A DNA stretch of 64,000 nt. Origin: Dokdonella_A sp963775445. Its GTDB lineage: Bacteria; Pseudomonadota; Gammaproteobacteria; Xanthomonadales; Rhodanobacteraceae. Positions 44,688 to 55,032 of the stretch are shown piece after piece (the stretch's first letter is position 1; the number at the start of each line of letters is the position of its first letter). A program made the translations under genes and the position numbers. Location: assembly GCA_963775445.1 (NCBI GenBank), contig CAVZIT010000006.1:62001-126000 (forward strand). The letters are read 5' to 3'. Below the pieces are notes generated by a model, which searched no databases, was not told where the DNA came from, and was given only the letters and a program-made list of their open reading frames with translations.

Positions 44688-44868
44688 TTCACCCTGAGCG
44701 TAGCGCAGCGAAGTCGAAGGGTTCAGGGTGAACGGAGGGAGCGTCCCACCCCCGGTGCAAGATATCCGTTCGTGCTGAGCGTAGCTTGCCAGAGCAAGCG
44801 AGGTCGAAGCACCTTACGCGCGATACCCTTCGACTTCGGCCCTACGGGCCTACGCTCAGGGTGAACGG
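44688..44868. repeat. Dispersed palindromic repeats, including a solo copy of the 134-bp-array core
   Basis: Two elements lie side by side. At 44688-44735 TTCACCCTGAGCGTAGCG and its near-inverse GGGTTCAGGGTGAAC flank GAAGTCGAA. At 44761-44868 ATATCCGTTCGTGCTGAGCG starts a ~105-bp imperfect palindrome ending TACGCTCAGGGTGAACGG, the same core that is tandemly repeated at 55.6-56.4 kb. Confidence 0.85.
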
Positions 44869-44924
44869 GGAAAGTGATGGATTACCCTGAAAGCTGGTGC
44901 TTCGGCGCTTCCAACACTTCAACG

Positions 44925-45044
44925 CCTCGGTGCTTCAACGCCTCGGTGCTTCAACGCCTCGGTGCTTCGGCGCCTCGGTGCTTCGGCGCTTCGGTGCTTC
45001 GGCGCTTCCGTGCTTCGGCGCTTCCGTGCTTCGGTGCTTCGGCG
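44925..45044. repeat. 16-bp tandem repeat downstream of pilE
   Basis: About 7.5 copies of a 16-bp unit such as CCTCGGTGCTTCGGCG run without gaps, with an internal 8-bp period. The first two copies have CAACG instead of CGGCG at the end. The array stops 22 bases short of the pilE stop codon and holds no plausible gene. Confidence 0.85.
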
Positions 45045-45066
45045 CAGGAGTGCTGGACCGAGTGCG

Positions 45067-45462
45067 CTACCAACAACCCTCAGTGCCGAGCGGGCCACTC
45101 GCGGTCTTCACATTCAACTGATCGATGGTCAACGTGCCGCACGGGTCGTTTGCCTGATCGCCGTCTGGCGTCGCAGTCAGCGTGTAGGTAGTCGCATCTT
45201 TGACCAGCGCAATGCCGTATCGCGGCGTCCCCGTGAACGGCGACTGGTTCAACGTCCCAAGTACGAAATTGTCGAACGTGCGATCGGTCGTGTACTGGCG
45301 CTCCAACATCTGCGTCAGTTCGACCAGGTCGGCCTTGGCCTGGGCCCGTCGGCTCTTGCGGACCTGATTGATGTAACTCGGATACGCGATGAGCGCGAGT
45401 ATCGCGATGATCACGACCACGATCATCAGTTCGATCAACGTGAAGCCCCTGATTTTTCTCAC
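45067..45462 (-). CDS. pilE: Type IV pilin PilE-like
   Basis: This 131-residue pilin has a short leader and the prepilin peptidase site MRKIRG|FTLIELMIVVVII, with Glu5 of the mature chain. The C-terminal region carries two cysteines (DPCGTLTIDQ and the last residues EGCW) forming the usual disulfide loop. It is the last gene of the fimT-pilV-pilW-pilX-pilY1-pilE series and is probably a minor pilin at the pilus tip or base. The start is a GTG at 45462 with GAGGGT upstream. Confidence 0.9.
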   Translation of the reverse strand: MRKIRGFTLIELMIVVVIIAILALIAYPSYINQVRKSRRAQAKADLVELTQMLERQYTTDRTFDNFVLGTLNQSPFTGTPRYGIALVKDATTYTLTATPDGDQANDPCGTLTIDQLNVKTASGPLGTEGCW

Positions 45463-45574
45463 GACTTGACCCTCTGTCTATGTTGTTGCGCCAACCGTGG
45501 GTCCGCGGGATGGAAACCCGAACCCACTGCGCCATGAGCGAGGGGCGCCCGGTCCATCGGGCGCCCTCGAATCC

Positions 45575-48500
45575 TCAGCGCAAATCCCTCCAGGAAATCC
45601 GCCCGCACGGCATCGGTTTGCCGGCCGGATGATTCGTCGCGTTCGGCGATATCCAGCTGCACGATGTCGGTCCTACCGGCGTCAGGCCCACGCCTCCTCC
45701 TCCATCGCCGGTGCAACCCGGCGTTCCGACCAGGCACGGGACACCGGCCGAACCCGTCGCGCCCTTGATCAGGATCGCCGGTTCGCCGAGCGGCGGACCG
45801 CGATAGGTATCGGTGCCCGCAAGCCCTGGTAGCGGTGCGATGTCACCCGGATAACCACCCGACGGCGGCACCGGGATATAGTCGGCGGCGCCGGTCAATG
45901 AATCGAGCACCATCGTCGCATTCTGGACACCGGGCTCGCAGGTATCGCCTTCCGGCCGTACGGTGTTGAATATCACGTCGGACAACACCCCATCCGGGCG
46001 CACGATCACGCGCTCGCCGGCCAGCAGATCCGGACCACCTTCGGTCGCCTGATAGGTCAGATCGAGATACCAACCCATGCTGCTGGCCGGGATCCGGTGC
46101 CGTAATTCACGCCGTTGCGGCGTTGCCGTGCGATAGCCGCCGACACCGTCGCTGTTCTGCGGCGTATAACTGGTGATCATCTGCTGCGCAAGGGCATCCC
46201 GGCCGCTGATCTGCTCGGTGCCTGTGGACCACGACGTACATTGGTGCGTGGTGCTGTTTATCGTCAGGCAATAGCGCGTGTCCCAGATACCGTAAATGGT
46301 ATCGGCGACCGGGCGCGTGCCCTGCCCGATCGTGCTGGCGTCGGCGTCGTTCACATCAAGGTAACGGCCGGTCCCGAAGATGACGACGGTTCCCCCAAGC
46401 GGGTTGGCGACGGTGTACATGCCGCCCGTGATCGACTGGCGCTTGCCGGTTGCATCGCGCGCGACGAACAACGGCTCGCCGTTGTTGCCGACGCTCCAGC
46501 TTCCGCCGGAATATTCGAAGCGCCAGACGTTGCCGAGGTAATCGCCGGCATAGATGGTGTCGCCCGCACCGCTCGCATCGTTGTCGACCAGCACGGCGGC
46601 GGCGAGGCCATTGTCCGGACCACATCCCTCTTCGGCAGGCGAGCCGCACTGGTTGGCGACCGGCACCGGAAGTGTCGCGATCTTGTTGCCCGTCGCAAGA
46701 TCCCGAATGAACAGCACCGCGGTGTTGTTGTCGTTGTCGTAGCCGTTTCCGAAAGTCGCGACCCAGTTGCCGTCATCGGCAAGCCCGACCCACGGACGGC
46801 CGATGTCGAGGCCCAGGAGACCGGCGTCCGGATCGTTCGAATCGCTGTTGAAATCCCACAGCACCTTGCTTGCATCGAAATGCCGATGGATCGGTTACGT
46901 CCAGCGCAAAGACGCTGCGCGATCCGGCGCCGGTCGATGAGACGAGCACGGTCTTCCATGCACCAAGGTAGGCGTCGGTCACGGTCGGGCTGCCATCGAC
47001 GAAATAGCGATGCGTATAGGAAGGCTTGACCAGTTCGCCCATATGCTTGATTGCTTCGTTGGGCACATACGCGAACAATTCGTTGCCGCCGGTAGTGCTG
47101 TTGCTGCCATCGAGCGCATGGAACATGCCGTCGTTGGCACCGAAGAATACGACCGGGTTTTCGGAATTATCGCCGTAGATCGCCTTCTTCGAGGTCACGA
47201 AAGCGACGTAGGAAGCCGCGGCCGTCGGAGCGACATTCGCAAGCAACTGGCCATAGCCGTAGCTGGTCACGCCACTGACGGCGGGACTCGAGTTGAGCAC
47301 GTCGCCAATGATGGAGGATCGCGTCCGGTACGGACCGGGCGGCGTCTGGTCGGCCTCGTTGGTCTGGTCGCCACGCAGATACGCCACGACCTCGCCGATG
47401 TTGTAAACCGCCGGATCGAGCCCGTTCAAAAGGGAGGTCTGCATCGCCGGGGTGAGGTTGGCCGTGTCGAAATTGATGCCATGGCCGTTGAACGAATTGG
47501 CAACCGTTTCGGGCGTGGAGGTGAAGATATTCCGATTTGCCGCCCCTGGGCGGCCACTTTGACGCTCGCCTTCCACACCGGAGGCAAATCGGTATACACA
47601 CCGTCGTCGCGAATCGTGTAGGCCTTCAGGTCTCCGGTCCAGTCGGTTCGCATTGAAAGATGCCTCGTACGCAAGCGTCGCGCCATTGACAAAGCGTGGC
47701 GTGCTGGTGGCGACACTCGCCGTCGGTGCCGCATCAGTCAGCGCCTGGTTGAAGATCTTCTCCAATTCGGCTTTCAGCTTGCTCGGATCGGTAACCTGGA
47801 AAAAATTGTCGGGCGTTCCTGACTGGTCCTTGTCCCATTCGCCTGGATCGGGTTTGCCATTACCCTGTCCAACACCTGGAACGCTGTCGTCGAAACTGCC
47901 GTACTTGGCGGCATACCAGAGAGGATTTTGCAAACGTTTTACGCTCGACGTGCCCGGGGTGAAACTCATCACCTTGGGCAAATCCCATGCTGTGGGTGGG
48001 TCTACTTGCCCGGTCAAGATATTGGTGGTCCCCGAATTGCCCCAGGCGCGGGTAATGGCGTTTGCGCCGTCACCGCTTGCGGTTCCGGAGATCGAGAATC
48101 CAGTCGCCATGGTGTCACCGGTGGACGTCGCCAGAACTTCGACACGCATCAACATCTGACCCGGGGCGACGGTCGGTGTGCCGCCCGAACTGGTGCACAG
48201 CGTCGAATCGGAACGCCAACAGATGTCGTAGCCCGAGAATACGGTGCCATCGATGTTCTTCCGCGCACCCGCAATAGTCTGAGGACTCTGATACGAGCAG
48301 GAGCTACCCACGCAGTACGTCAGAACTTCGACGGCATCCTGATCATGATCGCTACCGAAGGTCGAGTCTTCCCAGGTAATCGAATAACTACCGGCGCTGC
48401 CGTCAGTCATCAGCGCCCGGCCATAGGTGTAGTAATTGGGGCCCTTTGTTGCCGTTCTGCCACCCACCGTGAGCGCGGCGAGCGAGCACGCATGAAAGCC

Positions 48501-50522
48501 ACCGTCACTGAGCTGCTTGCCGCTGTCGGGGTTGGCCACACAAAGTGGCGAAAAATTGATCGTGCTGCCAGCAACGGAAATGGCGAAATTGGGCAGACTT
48601 TCGGCAAGCGCGACGGAGAATGTCTTCACTTTGTTCAGGTACGTCGCGGGCTTCTGGTCGGGGCCGGTTCCAATCAAATCGGGCCGCAGGTCGGTCGTCC
48701 AGGCCTTGTAGGCCAATCCAGCGATGTAATAGCTGCCTTCAAGCGATGGAATGTCAGGGCAGAGTCCGATCGCATTGCTCAATGAGCTAACGACCTTGCC
48801 GGTACACACATCCGTTGCGGTATCGGTGGGAGTGCCCACAGTGAGTGACGCTGGCGACCCGCCCGACCCGAGCACACGCCCGATCAGGTAATCGCCACCG
48901 TTGATGGCTTCGTCCGCCCCTACCGCGTCGGTCGCAGTAGCCGCGTTGATCCCACGGCTATCGGCCGGTATCTCGTCGCTATCGAAAGAATTAAGTCCGG
49001 TCGACAGAACCAGAATGCTGCACGTCGCGCAATACTGGTTGCCGCCACCGTTTCCACCCTGAGCATCCGTTTGTGCCTCGCCGTACGGATCGATCCAGTC
49101 GATCTTGTCGGGAATTCCAGGCACATACGTCATATCATCACCGCTGACGAAGCCAGAGGTCGGGGCGTTGCCGTTGCCCTCGATATAACGCACGGCTTCG
49201 GCGTAGATTTCCGAGAGCGGGTTGCCCCACGCATTGCAGTGCCGGGCTGCGGGAGCGGTTCCCCCGGGGTTATCGAGCCAGCCGCCATTGCTGCTCGGAT
49301 TATCGCGGTTGATGATGCCCCATTGATAGCTGGACGATCGCGCACAGTCCGGCGTGTTTCCGCTCAATGCCGCGTACCAGCCATTCCCGGAGCTTTCCCC
49401 AGACCAGCCGGCCAGTTCAAGCCGACTGAGCGTGTTGACGATACCTTCGGTGCCAGCTGTCTGGTTGCAAAACGTGCCGTCTGACGTGTTGACTTCGTCT
49501 CCGGCCGCGCAACCGTTGGTCTGTGTGCCCGAATTTCCGGCAAACAGACCAATGTTCCGGCGTAACCGACCGCCGGAACGCGGATCAGCATAACTGCCGG
49601 TCATCAGGCCGAAACGAATGCTTCCATTTTCCCCGTATTCCTGCAAGAGGCCGGCCGGCTTGTAAGTCGAATCACCGGTTGCATTCGTGTACTTGCGGCA
49701 AAATGGTTCGCGCAGTGTGCTGTTCGTTGCATTACAGACATCCACACGGACGTTGTACGCAGCAGAACCCGGGTCCGTGCTGTTGGGTCCGTCCGTGGGA
49801 TCAGTCAAACCGTCATTGCGCCAGACACACTGATGGCGCTCGGTCGCTGCCCACTGCGAATAATCGCCTTGGGCCACGCGCATTTGCGGCGGTGTGGCCG
49901 GATAGCCACTATTGTTGTAGTACGACGCGTTGCAAAACGTCATCGTGCCGCTGAAGGGAGTGTATGAGCTGATATCCGCTCCACTGTAGACCTTGGCCCA
50001 CGCGTGCACGTCGTTTGGAACGGCCGCACGCTCAAGGACGGTCTTTGGTGTTGTTCCTCCGACGTCAGTAGAGCGTAAACCGCCGTAAAGCACGCTGCGC
50101 ACGATATCGAGTCGGGTCATGGTCACCCAGTTCAGGAAGTTCCCGCTCCACTCAGCGCTGCAGCTATGGTTGTTCGCCCCTCCAGCTGCGTTGTCGGCCT
50201 TGAACAGCCCACTGTTGTAGGAGTAGCAAAGATTCGGTCCAAAGTAACCGGTGTAATCGAACGTGTCGTCGTACGTGGTATTCGCGACACCGGCGTCGCC
50301 GGCTTCGCCCGCATGCAGGTCGGTGAAATCGGTGTAGGCCTTGATGAACAACTGCTCGTCGCGCGACATCACCATCATCATCAATGGCGGTTTTCCGGCC
50401 GTCGTGAACAGCGGTTGCTGCGAGACATCGATGCCGGGGGCATCGGCCCGGGAGGCGCCGATTCCCGAAGCGAACGAAACGATCGCGACGATTGCGGCGA
50501 GACGGATGTTGGGCGTGATCAT
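45575..50522 (-). CDS. pilY1: PilY1-like type IV pilus tip adhesin, frameshifted as given
   Basis: This gene spans about 1,648 codons. It starts with a signal peptide (IVAIVSFASGIGASRADA), has a large N-terminal region, and a C-terminal seven-bladed propeller typical of PilY1 (VFFGANDGMFHALDGS, FAYVPNEAIKHMGELV, VLVDNDASGAGDTIYAGDYL). PilY1 primes pilus assembly and acts as a surface adhesin or mechanosensor. The frame changes near 47654, 47545 and 46880; each is repaired by one base, and the flanking frames join into normal PilY1 sequence (DWTGDLKAYTIRDD, then GAANRNIF, then LWDFNSDSNDPD). GAGGAA 7 bases upstream sets the ATG at 50522. It is longer than the ~1,160 residues of the Pseudomonas protein. 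Confidence 0.85.
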
Positions 50523-50562
50523 GATTGATTCCTCTTTTGCTCGGGCCGTGGATGCGGTCCGT

Positions 50563-51069
50563 TCAAAACACGTAAACAGTCTGGTTGGTCGCCCACGCTG
50601 CGGTTTCCGCGTCGGCGCTCGGAAGATCTTTTTCCTGGGCGGTGATGATGTAGTAGCGCGGCTTGCGGTTCGGATCTTCACCTACCGCCGATCCGAGCCG
50701 TTGCGCACAGGCGCCGCCACAGGCGCGCACGCTGGTCTCGCTCTGTTCGACCGAAGAGGAATGTGGTAACCATGAATTCCACGGTGGCGAGTTGCTCGGA
50801 CCTAGCGCTCTGGGCACATCCGAAATCGTGTCGTAGGCCTGCAGCGGATCGCGCGCGGTATCGCGGCCGGCGGCGAGCGCACTCTCGCTGCGTTCGAACG
50901 CGAGCTGCTGGACCCGGAAATTTCCGGACATGCGTTCCTGCATCACGGTCACCTGCGCTGCAGTGACGCCCAGGAGAGTGAGCAGCAGCAGCATGATCAA
51001 CGCGACGAACAACACCGCGCCGCGCGGGCGTTGCGGCAGCGGACGGCAGGAGGCGGGTCTGGTTGTCAT
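50563..51069 (-). CDS. pilX: Minor pilin assembly protein PilX
   Basis: The 168-residue protein begins MTTRPASCRPLPQRPRG followed by AVLFVALIMLLLLTLLGVTA, a pilin-like helix without Glu5, as is known for PilX of Pseudomonas and Xanthomonas. Further on are QERMSGNFRVQQLAFERSE and a C-terminal YYIITAQ segment. It helps prime the pilus together with PilV, PilW, FimT and PilY1. The ATG lies 8 bases after the pilW stop. The open frame upstream belongs to pilW. Confidence 0.88.
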   Translation of the reverse strand: MTTRPASCRPLPQRPRGAVLFVALIMLLLLTLLGVTAAQVTVMQERMSGNFRVQQLAFERSESALAAGRDTARDPLQAYDTISDVPRALGPSNSPPWNSWLPHSSSVEQSETSVRACGGACAQRLGSAVGEDPNRKPRYYIITAQEKDLPSADAETAAWATNQTVYVF

Positions 51070-51077
51070 GATCGAAC

Positions 51078-52365
51078 TCACGAATTGAAGATGCGGTTGC
51101 GCAATGCGACGGTGGTTTCGTAGGCCTGGCGAATGGCGCCATCGTCCGGCACGTCGATGGGGTCGCCGAGCAGGGTAACGGTGCGCGGATCGCCGGTCGG
51201 GGGTGGTCCCGGGCACACCCGCGCGTTCCGGGCTTCTGACCAATACGCCGATTTGCACGCTAAGTACCCGGCTCCATTTCAGGTCGAGGAACGGACCCGC
51301 AGTTCCGGCCGCGACCTCGTCCGCCGTCTTGTACGGGGTGTCGACCTGGCCGTCGTAAGGCGCGGCATCCACGCCGAATCGCAGCTGCAGGTTCTCGATG
51401 CCGCGGGCGAGTTCCTCGGCGTCACCCAACGCGGTGCCGTTGCGCTGAAGGCGCATCCGGTACAGCGAAGGAACTGTCTGGTCGCCGTTGGGTCCCGTGC
51501 TGACATAAAGCAGCACATATTCCGCGCGATGCAGTTCGGCGTTGAGCTGGAATGGCGACCCGGCCGGGCCACCCACCGCTGCGGCCGACGCTTTGAGGAG
51601 AGCAGTTGTGCCGATGCGGAAGTCCCAAGGGCAACCGCCGGCGGGATTGCAATCGGTAGACGGTTGGATCGAGGTAGACATTCGGAGCTTGCTGCGCCCG
51701 CAACCGAGACGATGGATGTCCCGGCATCAAGGGTGCCAACGAAGACATCGGCCGAACGGCAGCTTTCCAATGCGTAGGCAATTGCAGCGCCGCCGGTATC
51801 GGGAAACACGGTCGTCGCATCCGAGGAGACGGTCACGTCGAGTCCCGTTGTTGTCATTGGTCCGCGCGAGGTTGATAACCGGAACGGCTTCCTCGCTGAC
51901 GGTGCGCAGTATCAGGACATCCGTTCCCGGCACCAGATGAAGCTGTCCCACGGTCAGGCCGGCCGGCAGATCTGCATTGGTCAGGTCTTCGGCAGCGAAC
52001 GCCTCGATCGGGCGCTGGAAGCGGAATTTCGGATCGACCGCGTCGCCGCCGAACACGGTTGCGCTGTAATCGGCCAGGTGATTGACGAAGCTGAGCTGCG
52101 AGGTGCGTTCGGTGTCGGAACCACAGCCCTCATAGCCAACCGTGCGCAACTCGCGCTGCAGAAACTGGGCTGCATAACGCCCGCTTTCCTGCACGCGCGA
52201 GAGGCCTTCCTGCATGCGATAGGTCTGGCTCGACGCCGAAAAAATCTGCAGGATGCCGAGCGCGACCAGAAACGAAATGGTCAGGGCGACCATCAATTCG
52301 ATCAGCGACAAGCCCTGCTGTCTGGATGCCGAAGGGTGACGTTGCATGTTCATGGCGTGATTCAC
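51078..52365 (-). CDS. pilW: Minor pilin PilW, frameshifted as given
   Basis: The N-terminus has the prepilin motif QQGLSLIELMVALTISFLVA and the continuation SSQTYRMQEGLSRVQESGRY of PilW. The frame changes three times, near 51845 (one extra G), 51681 (one missing A) and 51208 (one extra base). The pieces join as DVTVSSDATTVFPDTGGAA, then STSIQPSTDCNPAGGCPWDF and ELARGIENLQLRFGVD (all PilW-like), and end VALRNRIFNS just before pilX. The GTG start overlaps the corrected pilV stop. The repaired protein would be about 428 residues. Confidence 0.8.
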
Positions 52366-52890
52366 AGGCGGGTGGCGACGACGAAAACGCTGGATGAATT
52401 GTCGGTGCCGGCTCCGGTGCCGCCGCCGGCAGCGCCCGCGCCGTAGGTGGTCGCGTCATCGGTGCAGTTGGCACCAGTCGGGCGCGCCACCGTCTCCTTG
52501 CAGCCGCGAATCGCTCCAGCGAAGGCATACTGCAACCTCGGTGGCGCTGATCGGCGCTATCGCGGCCTGGCCCTGCGGCAGCTCGCAAGCGACCTGCTGG
52601 CGCCACAGCGCAAGATCGAGCGCGGCCGTGTCGGCGCCAGTGGCATCCGCTGTGCAGTCCACTACTGCATAGTCGTTGCTGTAGTAACTGGCAATGTTGT
52701 TGCGATTGGCGCGAATGTTGTCGAGCATGGTGTTGGCCAGCGCGGTCGCTTGCGAGCGCGCACTGGCGCTCTGGTTGGCCTTGACCGAATACGTCTCGAG
52801 CGCAGCGAGACCAAGCATGCCGAAGCTGAAGATCAGAAGTGCAATCAGCACTTCAAGCAATGTGAAACCTCTGGATCCGGGATATCTCAT
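52362..52890 (-). CDS. pilV: Minor pilin PilV, frameshifted as given
   Basis: The prepilin motif SRGFTLLEVLIALLIFSFGM and the continuation LGLAALETYSVKANQSASAR identify PilV. The uncorrected frame stops at 52456, but a one-base shift near 52540 gives LQYAFAGAIRGCKETVARPT, continues DDATTYGAGAAGGG and ends SSSVFVVATRL with a stop that overlaps the pilW start by GTGA. That coupling supports the corrected reading of about 175 residues. The ATG at 52890 was chosen to leave a short leader. Confidence 0.8.
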
Positions 52891-52903
52891 CGGGCAGGTA
52901 CTC

Positions 52904-53479
52904 TCATGAGCAATCCGTATGGGAGGAAGTCGCCTGCCCGGAGGCATTGACGGTGATCTGTCTTGGCTGCTGGTCGTTGCAGCCGTCGCTCGGCTTGATC
53001 GTGAAATTCACCTGGCCATTGATCTCGCCGCGAGAGGAAAAACGCACGAAGTTGCTGCCGGTATCGATCGTCACGGTGGTCTGGTCCGCAGCAACCCAAC
53101 TGCGCAGAATCGGCTCATCGGCGCTCAGCGGATCATCCGGCGGCGTGGTACCGACGCCGTTGTCGACGAACACGATCCAGCCCTTGCTCCAGTCGGCCTC
53201 CGCACCGCACGCGCTCGGCGCACCGGTCCGCGTGTCCGCGGCGCACACCGAAATGCCGCGGCCGCGCGTCACCGCTTCGCTGCGGGCGCTGCTGATCGCA
53301 GTGACCAGGTCGTTGGCCTCGGTCGTCACACGCTTGCTGCGCATGGTCGAGGTGAAGCTCGGGAAGGCGATGGCCGTCAGTATCGCGGCCACGGCGATCG
53401 TGACGATAAGCTCGATCAGACTGAAGCCGCGTGCGGCTTCGGTTCGCAGACAGGACCCCTCGGAATGAATGACCGCCAT
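52904..53479 (-). CDS. fimT: FimT/GspH-type minor pseudopilin
   Basis: The 191-residue protein has a leader of about 18 residues, the prepilin site ARG|FSLIELIVTIAVAAIL, and the GspH/FimT domain (SKRVTTEANDLVTAISSARS, CGAEADWSKGWIVFVD) with a Cys-containing C-terminus. FimT proteins act in pilus priming, and in Xanthomonadales FimT can bind DNA for natural transformation. It is the first gene of the minor pilin cluster and follows ispH. Confidence 0.9.
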   Translation of the reverse strand: MAVIHSEGSCLRTEAARGFSLIELIVTIAVAAILTAIAFPSFTSTMRSKRVTTEANDLVTAISSARSEAVTRGRGISVCAADTRTGAPSACGAEADWSKGWIVFVDNGVGTTPPDDPLSADEPILRSWVAADQTTVTIDTGSNFVRFSSRGEINGQVNFTIKPSDGCNDQQPRQITVNASGQATSSHTDCS

Positions 53480-53682
53480 TGCCCCCCTCCGGAGCGGATA
53501 TTCGTATGGCGCACGCTAGTCGGGGAGCCAGCCGCGGGCAAGGAGTTCGGTACCAAACGGCAGGATTTTGCCGTTGAGCGGTCGTTCGGGCGAAGATTCA
53601 TCGGTTCAACGTGGCGGTTTCACGGCAACGACTTCACTTGTATACAGGGAACCTCTGGGTTCCTGGCCGCGTTTCACCGTTC

Positions 53683-53772
53683 ATCCTGAGCGTGGCGATC
53701 CTCTTCACCGTTCGCGCCAAGCCCTTCGTCTTCGGCCTATGCTCAGGACAGGCGAAGTCGAAGCGCTGGCCC
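53683..53772. repeat. Single copy of the dispersed repeat family
   Basis: CCGTTCATCCTGAGCGTGGC, CCCTTCGTCTTCGGCC and CAGGCGAAGTCGAAGCGC repeat the core of the family seen at 44.7, 55.6 and 60.6 kb. It accounts for most of the gene-free stretch 53480-53846; the rest shows nothing recognisable. Confidence 0.75.
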
Positions 53773-53846
53773 TCGCGCGCCGGGCCACCTTCATCCGCCC
53801 GACACGCAATCAATGAATTCCGCAAGGGTCGAAAATCCTGCGCGGA

Positions 53847-54800
53847 TCAGTTGCCGACAGGAATCACACGCAGTCGAAGTTCTTTCGGCAGTGCGAACGT
53901 CACGTCCTCGGCCTTGCCTTCGAGTTCGCGCACCTCGGCGCCTCGTTGCCGCAATCGCGCGATCACATCGCGCACCAGGTCCTCGGGCGCCGAGGCTCCC
54001 GCTGTGACCCCGATGCAATTGCGCCCGGCCAGCCACTCATCGCGAATGTCCGCCGCACCGTCGATCAAATGGGAACTGACGCCCTGTTTTTCTGCGAGCT
54101 CGCGCAGACGGTTGGAGTTGGAGCTGTTCGGCGATCCGACGACAAGCACCAGATCGCACTGATCGGCGAGCTCGCGCACCGCATCCTGGCGGTTTTGCGT
54201 CGCATAGCAGATGTCGTCGTGACGCGGTCCCAGGATCGCCGGGAAACGTGTCTTCAATGCGTCGATGATCGCACGGGTGTCGTCGATCGACAGCGTCGTC
54301 TGGGTCGCGAACGCAATGTTTTCCGGATTGCGTGGATCGAGTGACGCAACGCAATCGACCGTTTCAACCAGATAAATCGCACCGGCGTTGTCGTCGCGCC
54401 ACTGTCCCATCGTCCCTTCGACTTCGGGGTGACCGGCATGGCCGATCAGCACGACATCGCGGCCGGCCCTGCCGTGGCGCGCGACTTCCATGTGCACCTT
54501 GGTGACCAACGGACAGGTCGCGTCGAACACCCGCAGATTGCGCTTTGAGGCCTCGCCGCGCACGGCTTTGGATACGCCGTGCGCGCTGAAAATCACTGTC
54601 GCGCCATCGGGCACCTCATCGAGTTCGTCGACAAAGACCGCGCCGCGCGCGCGCAATCCGTCGACTACATAACGATTGTGCACGACCTCGTGGCGCACAT
54701 AGATCGGCGCACCGAAGGATTCGAGCGCGCGCTCGACGATGTCGATCGCTCGATCGACGCCGGCGCAAAAACCGCGCGGATTGGCCAGAATGACTTGCAA
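53847..54800 (-). CDS. ispH: 4-hydroxy-3-methylbut-2-enyl diphosphate reductase
   Basis: IspH is the last enzyme of the MEP isoprenoid pathway and uses a 4Fe-4S cluster. Read from a TTG at 54800, the cluster cysteines fall at 12 (ANPRGFCAGVD), 96 (FDATCPLVT) and 198 (DDICYA), and the catalytic Glu at 126 (GHPEVEG), nearly identical to E. coli numbering. AAGGAG lies 8-9 bases before that TTG. An ATG at 54866 is also in frame but would add 22 residues of non-family sequence. The length of 317 matches the family. It sits between lspA and the minor pilin genes. Confidence 0.94.
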   Translation of the reverse strand: MQVILANPRGFCAGVDRAIDIVERALESFGAPIYVRHEVVHNRYVVDGLRARGAVFVDELDEVPDGATVIFSAHGVSKAVRGEASKRNLRVFDATCPLVTKVHMEVARHGRAGRDVVLIGHAGHPEVEGTMGQWRDDNAGAIYLVETVDCVASLDPRNPENIAFATQTTLSIDDTRAIIDALKTRFPAILGPRHDDICYATQNRQDAVRELADQCDLVLVVGSPNSSNSNRLRELAEKQGVSSHLIDGAADIRDEWLAGRNCIGVTAGASAPEDLVRDVIARLRQRGAEVRELEGKAEDVTFALPKELRLRVIPVGN

Positions 54801-55032
54801 CGGCGATGACTCCTTGGCTGCCTCGGTTGCGCCTGGCAGGGTGCTGAAAAAGCCCCTCCTGGACATTTTCAGTCGCTCCGCGCGGGCAAAGCCCGCCAAC
54901 GTCGCTCCGCGTGCGATGCATCCACGCATCGCGCTATCAAAGCGCTGTCAGACGTGTTTCTAACCCTGATAGACCTTGTTACTTGTGGGCGCGCGGCGTC
55001 GGTTGCAATCGCGTTTCGCGACCCAACGCCGA

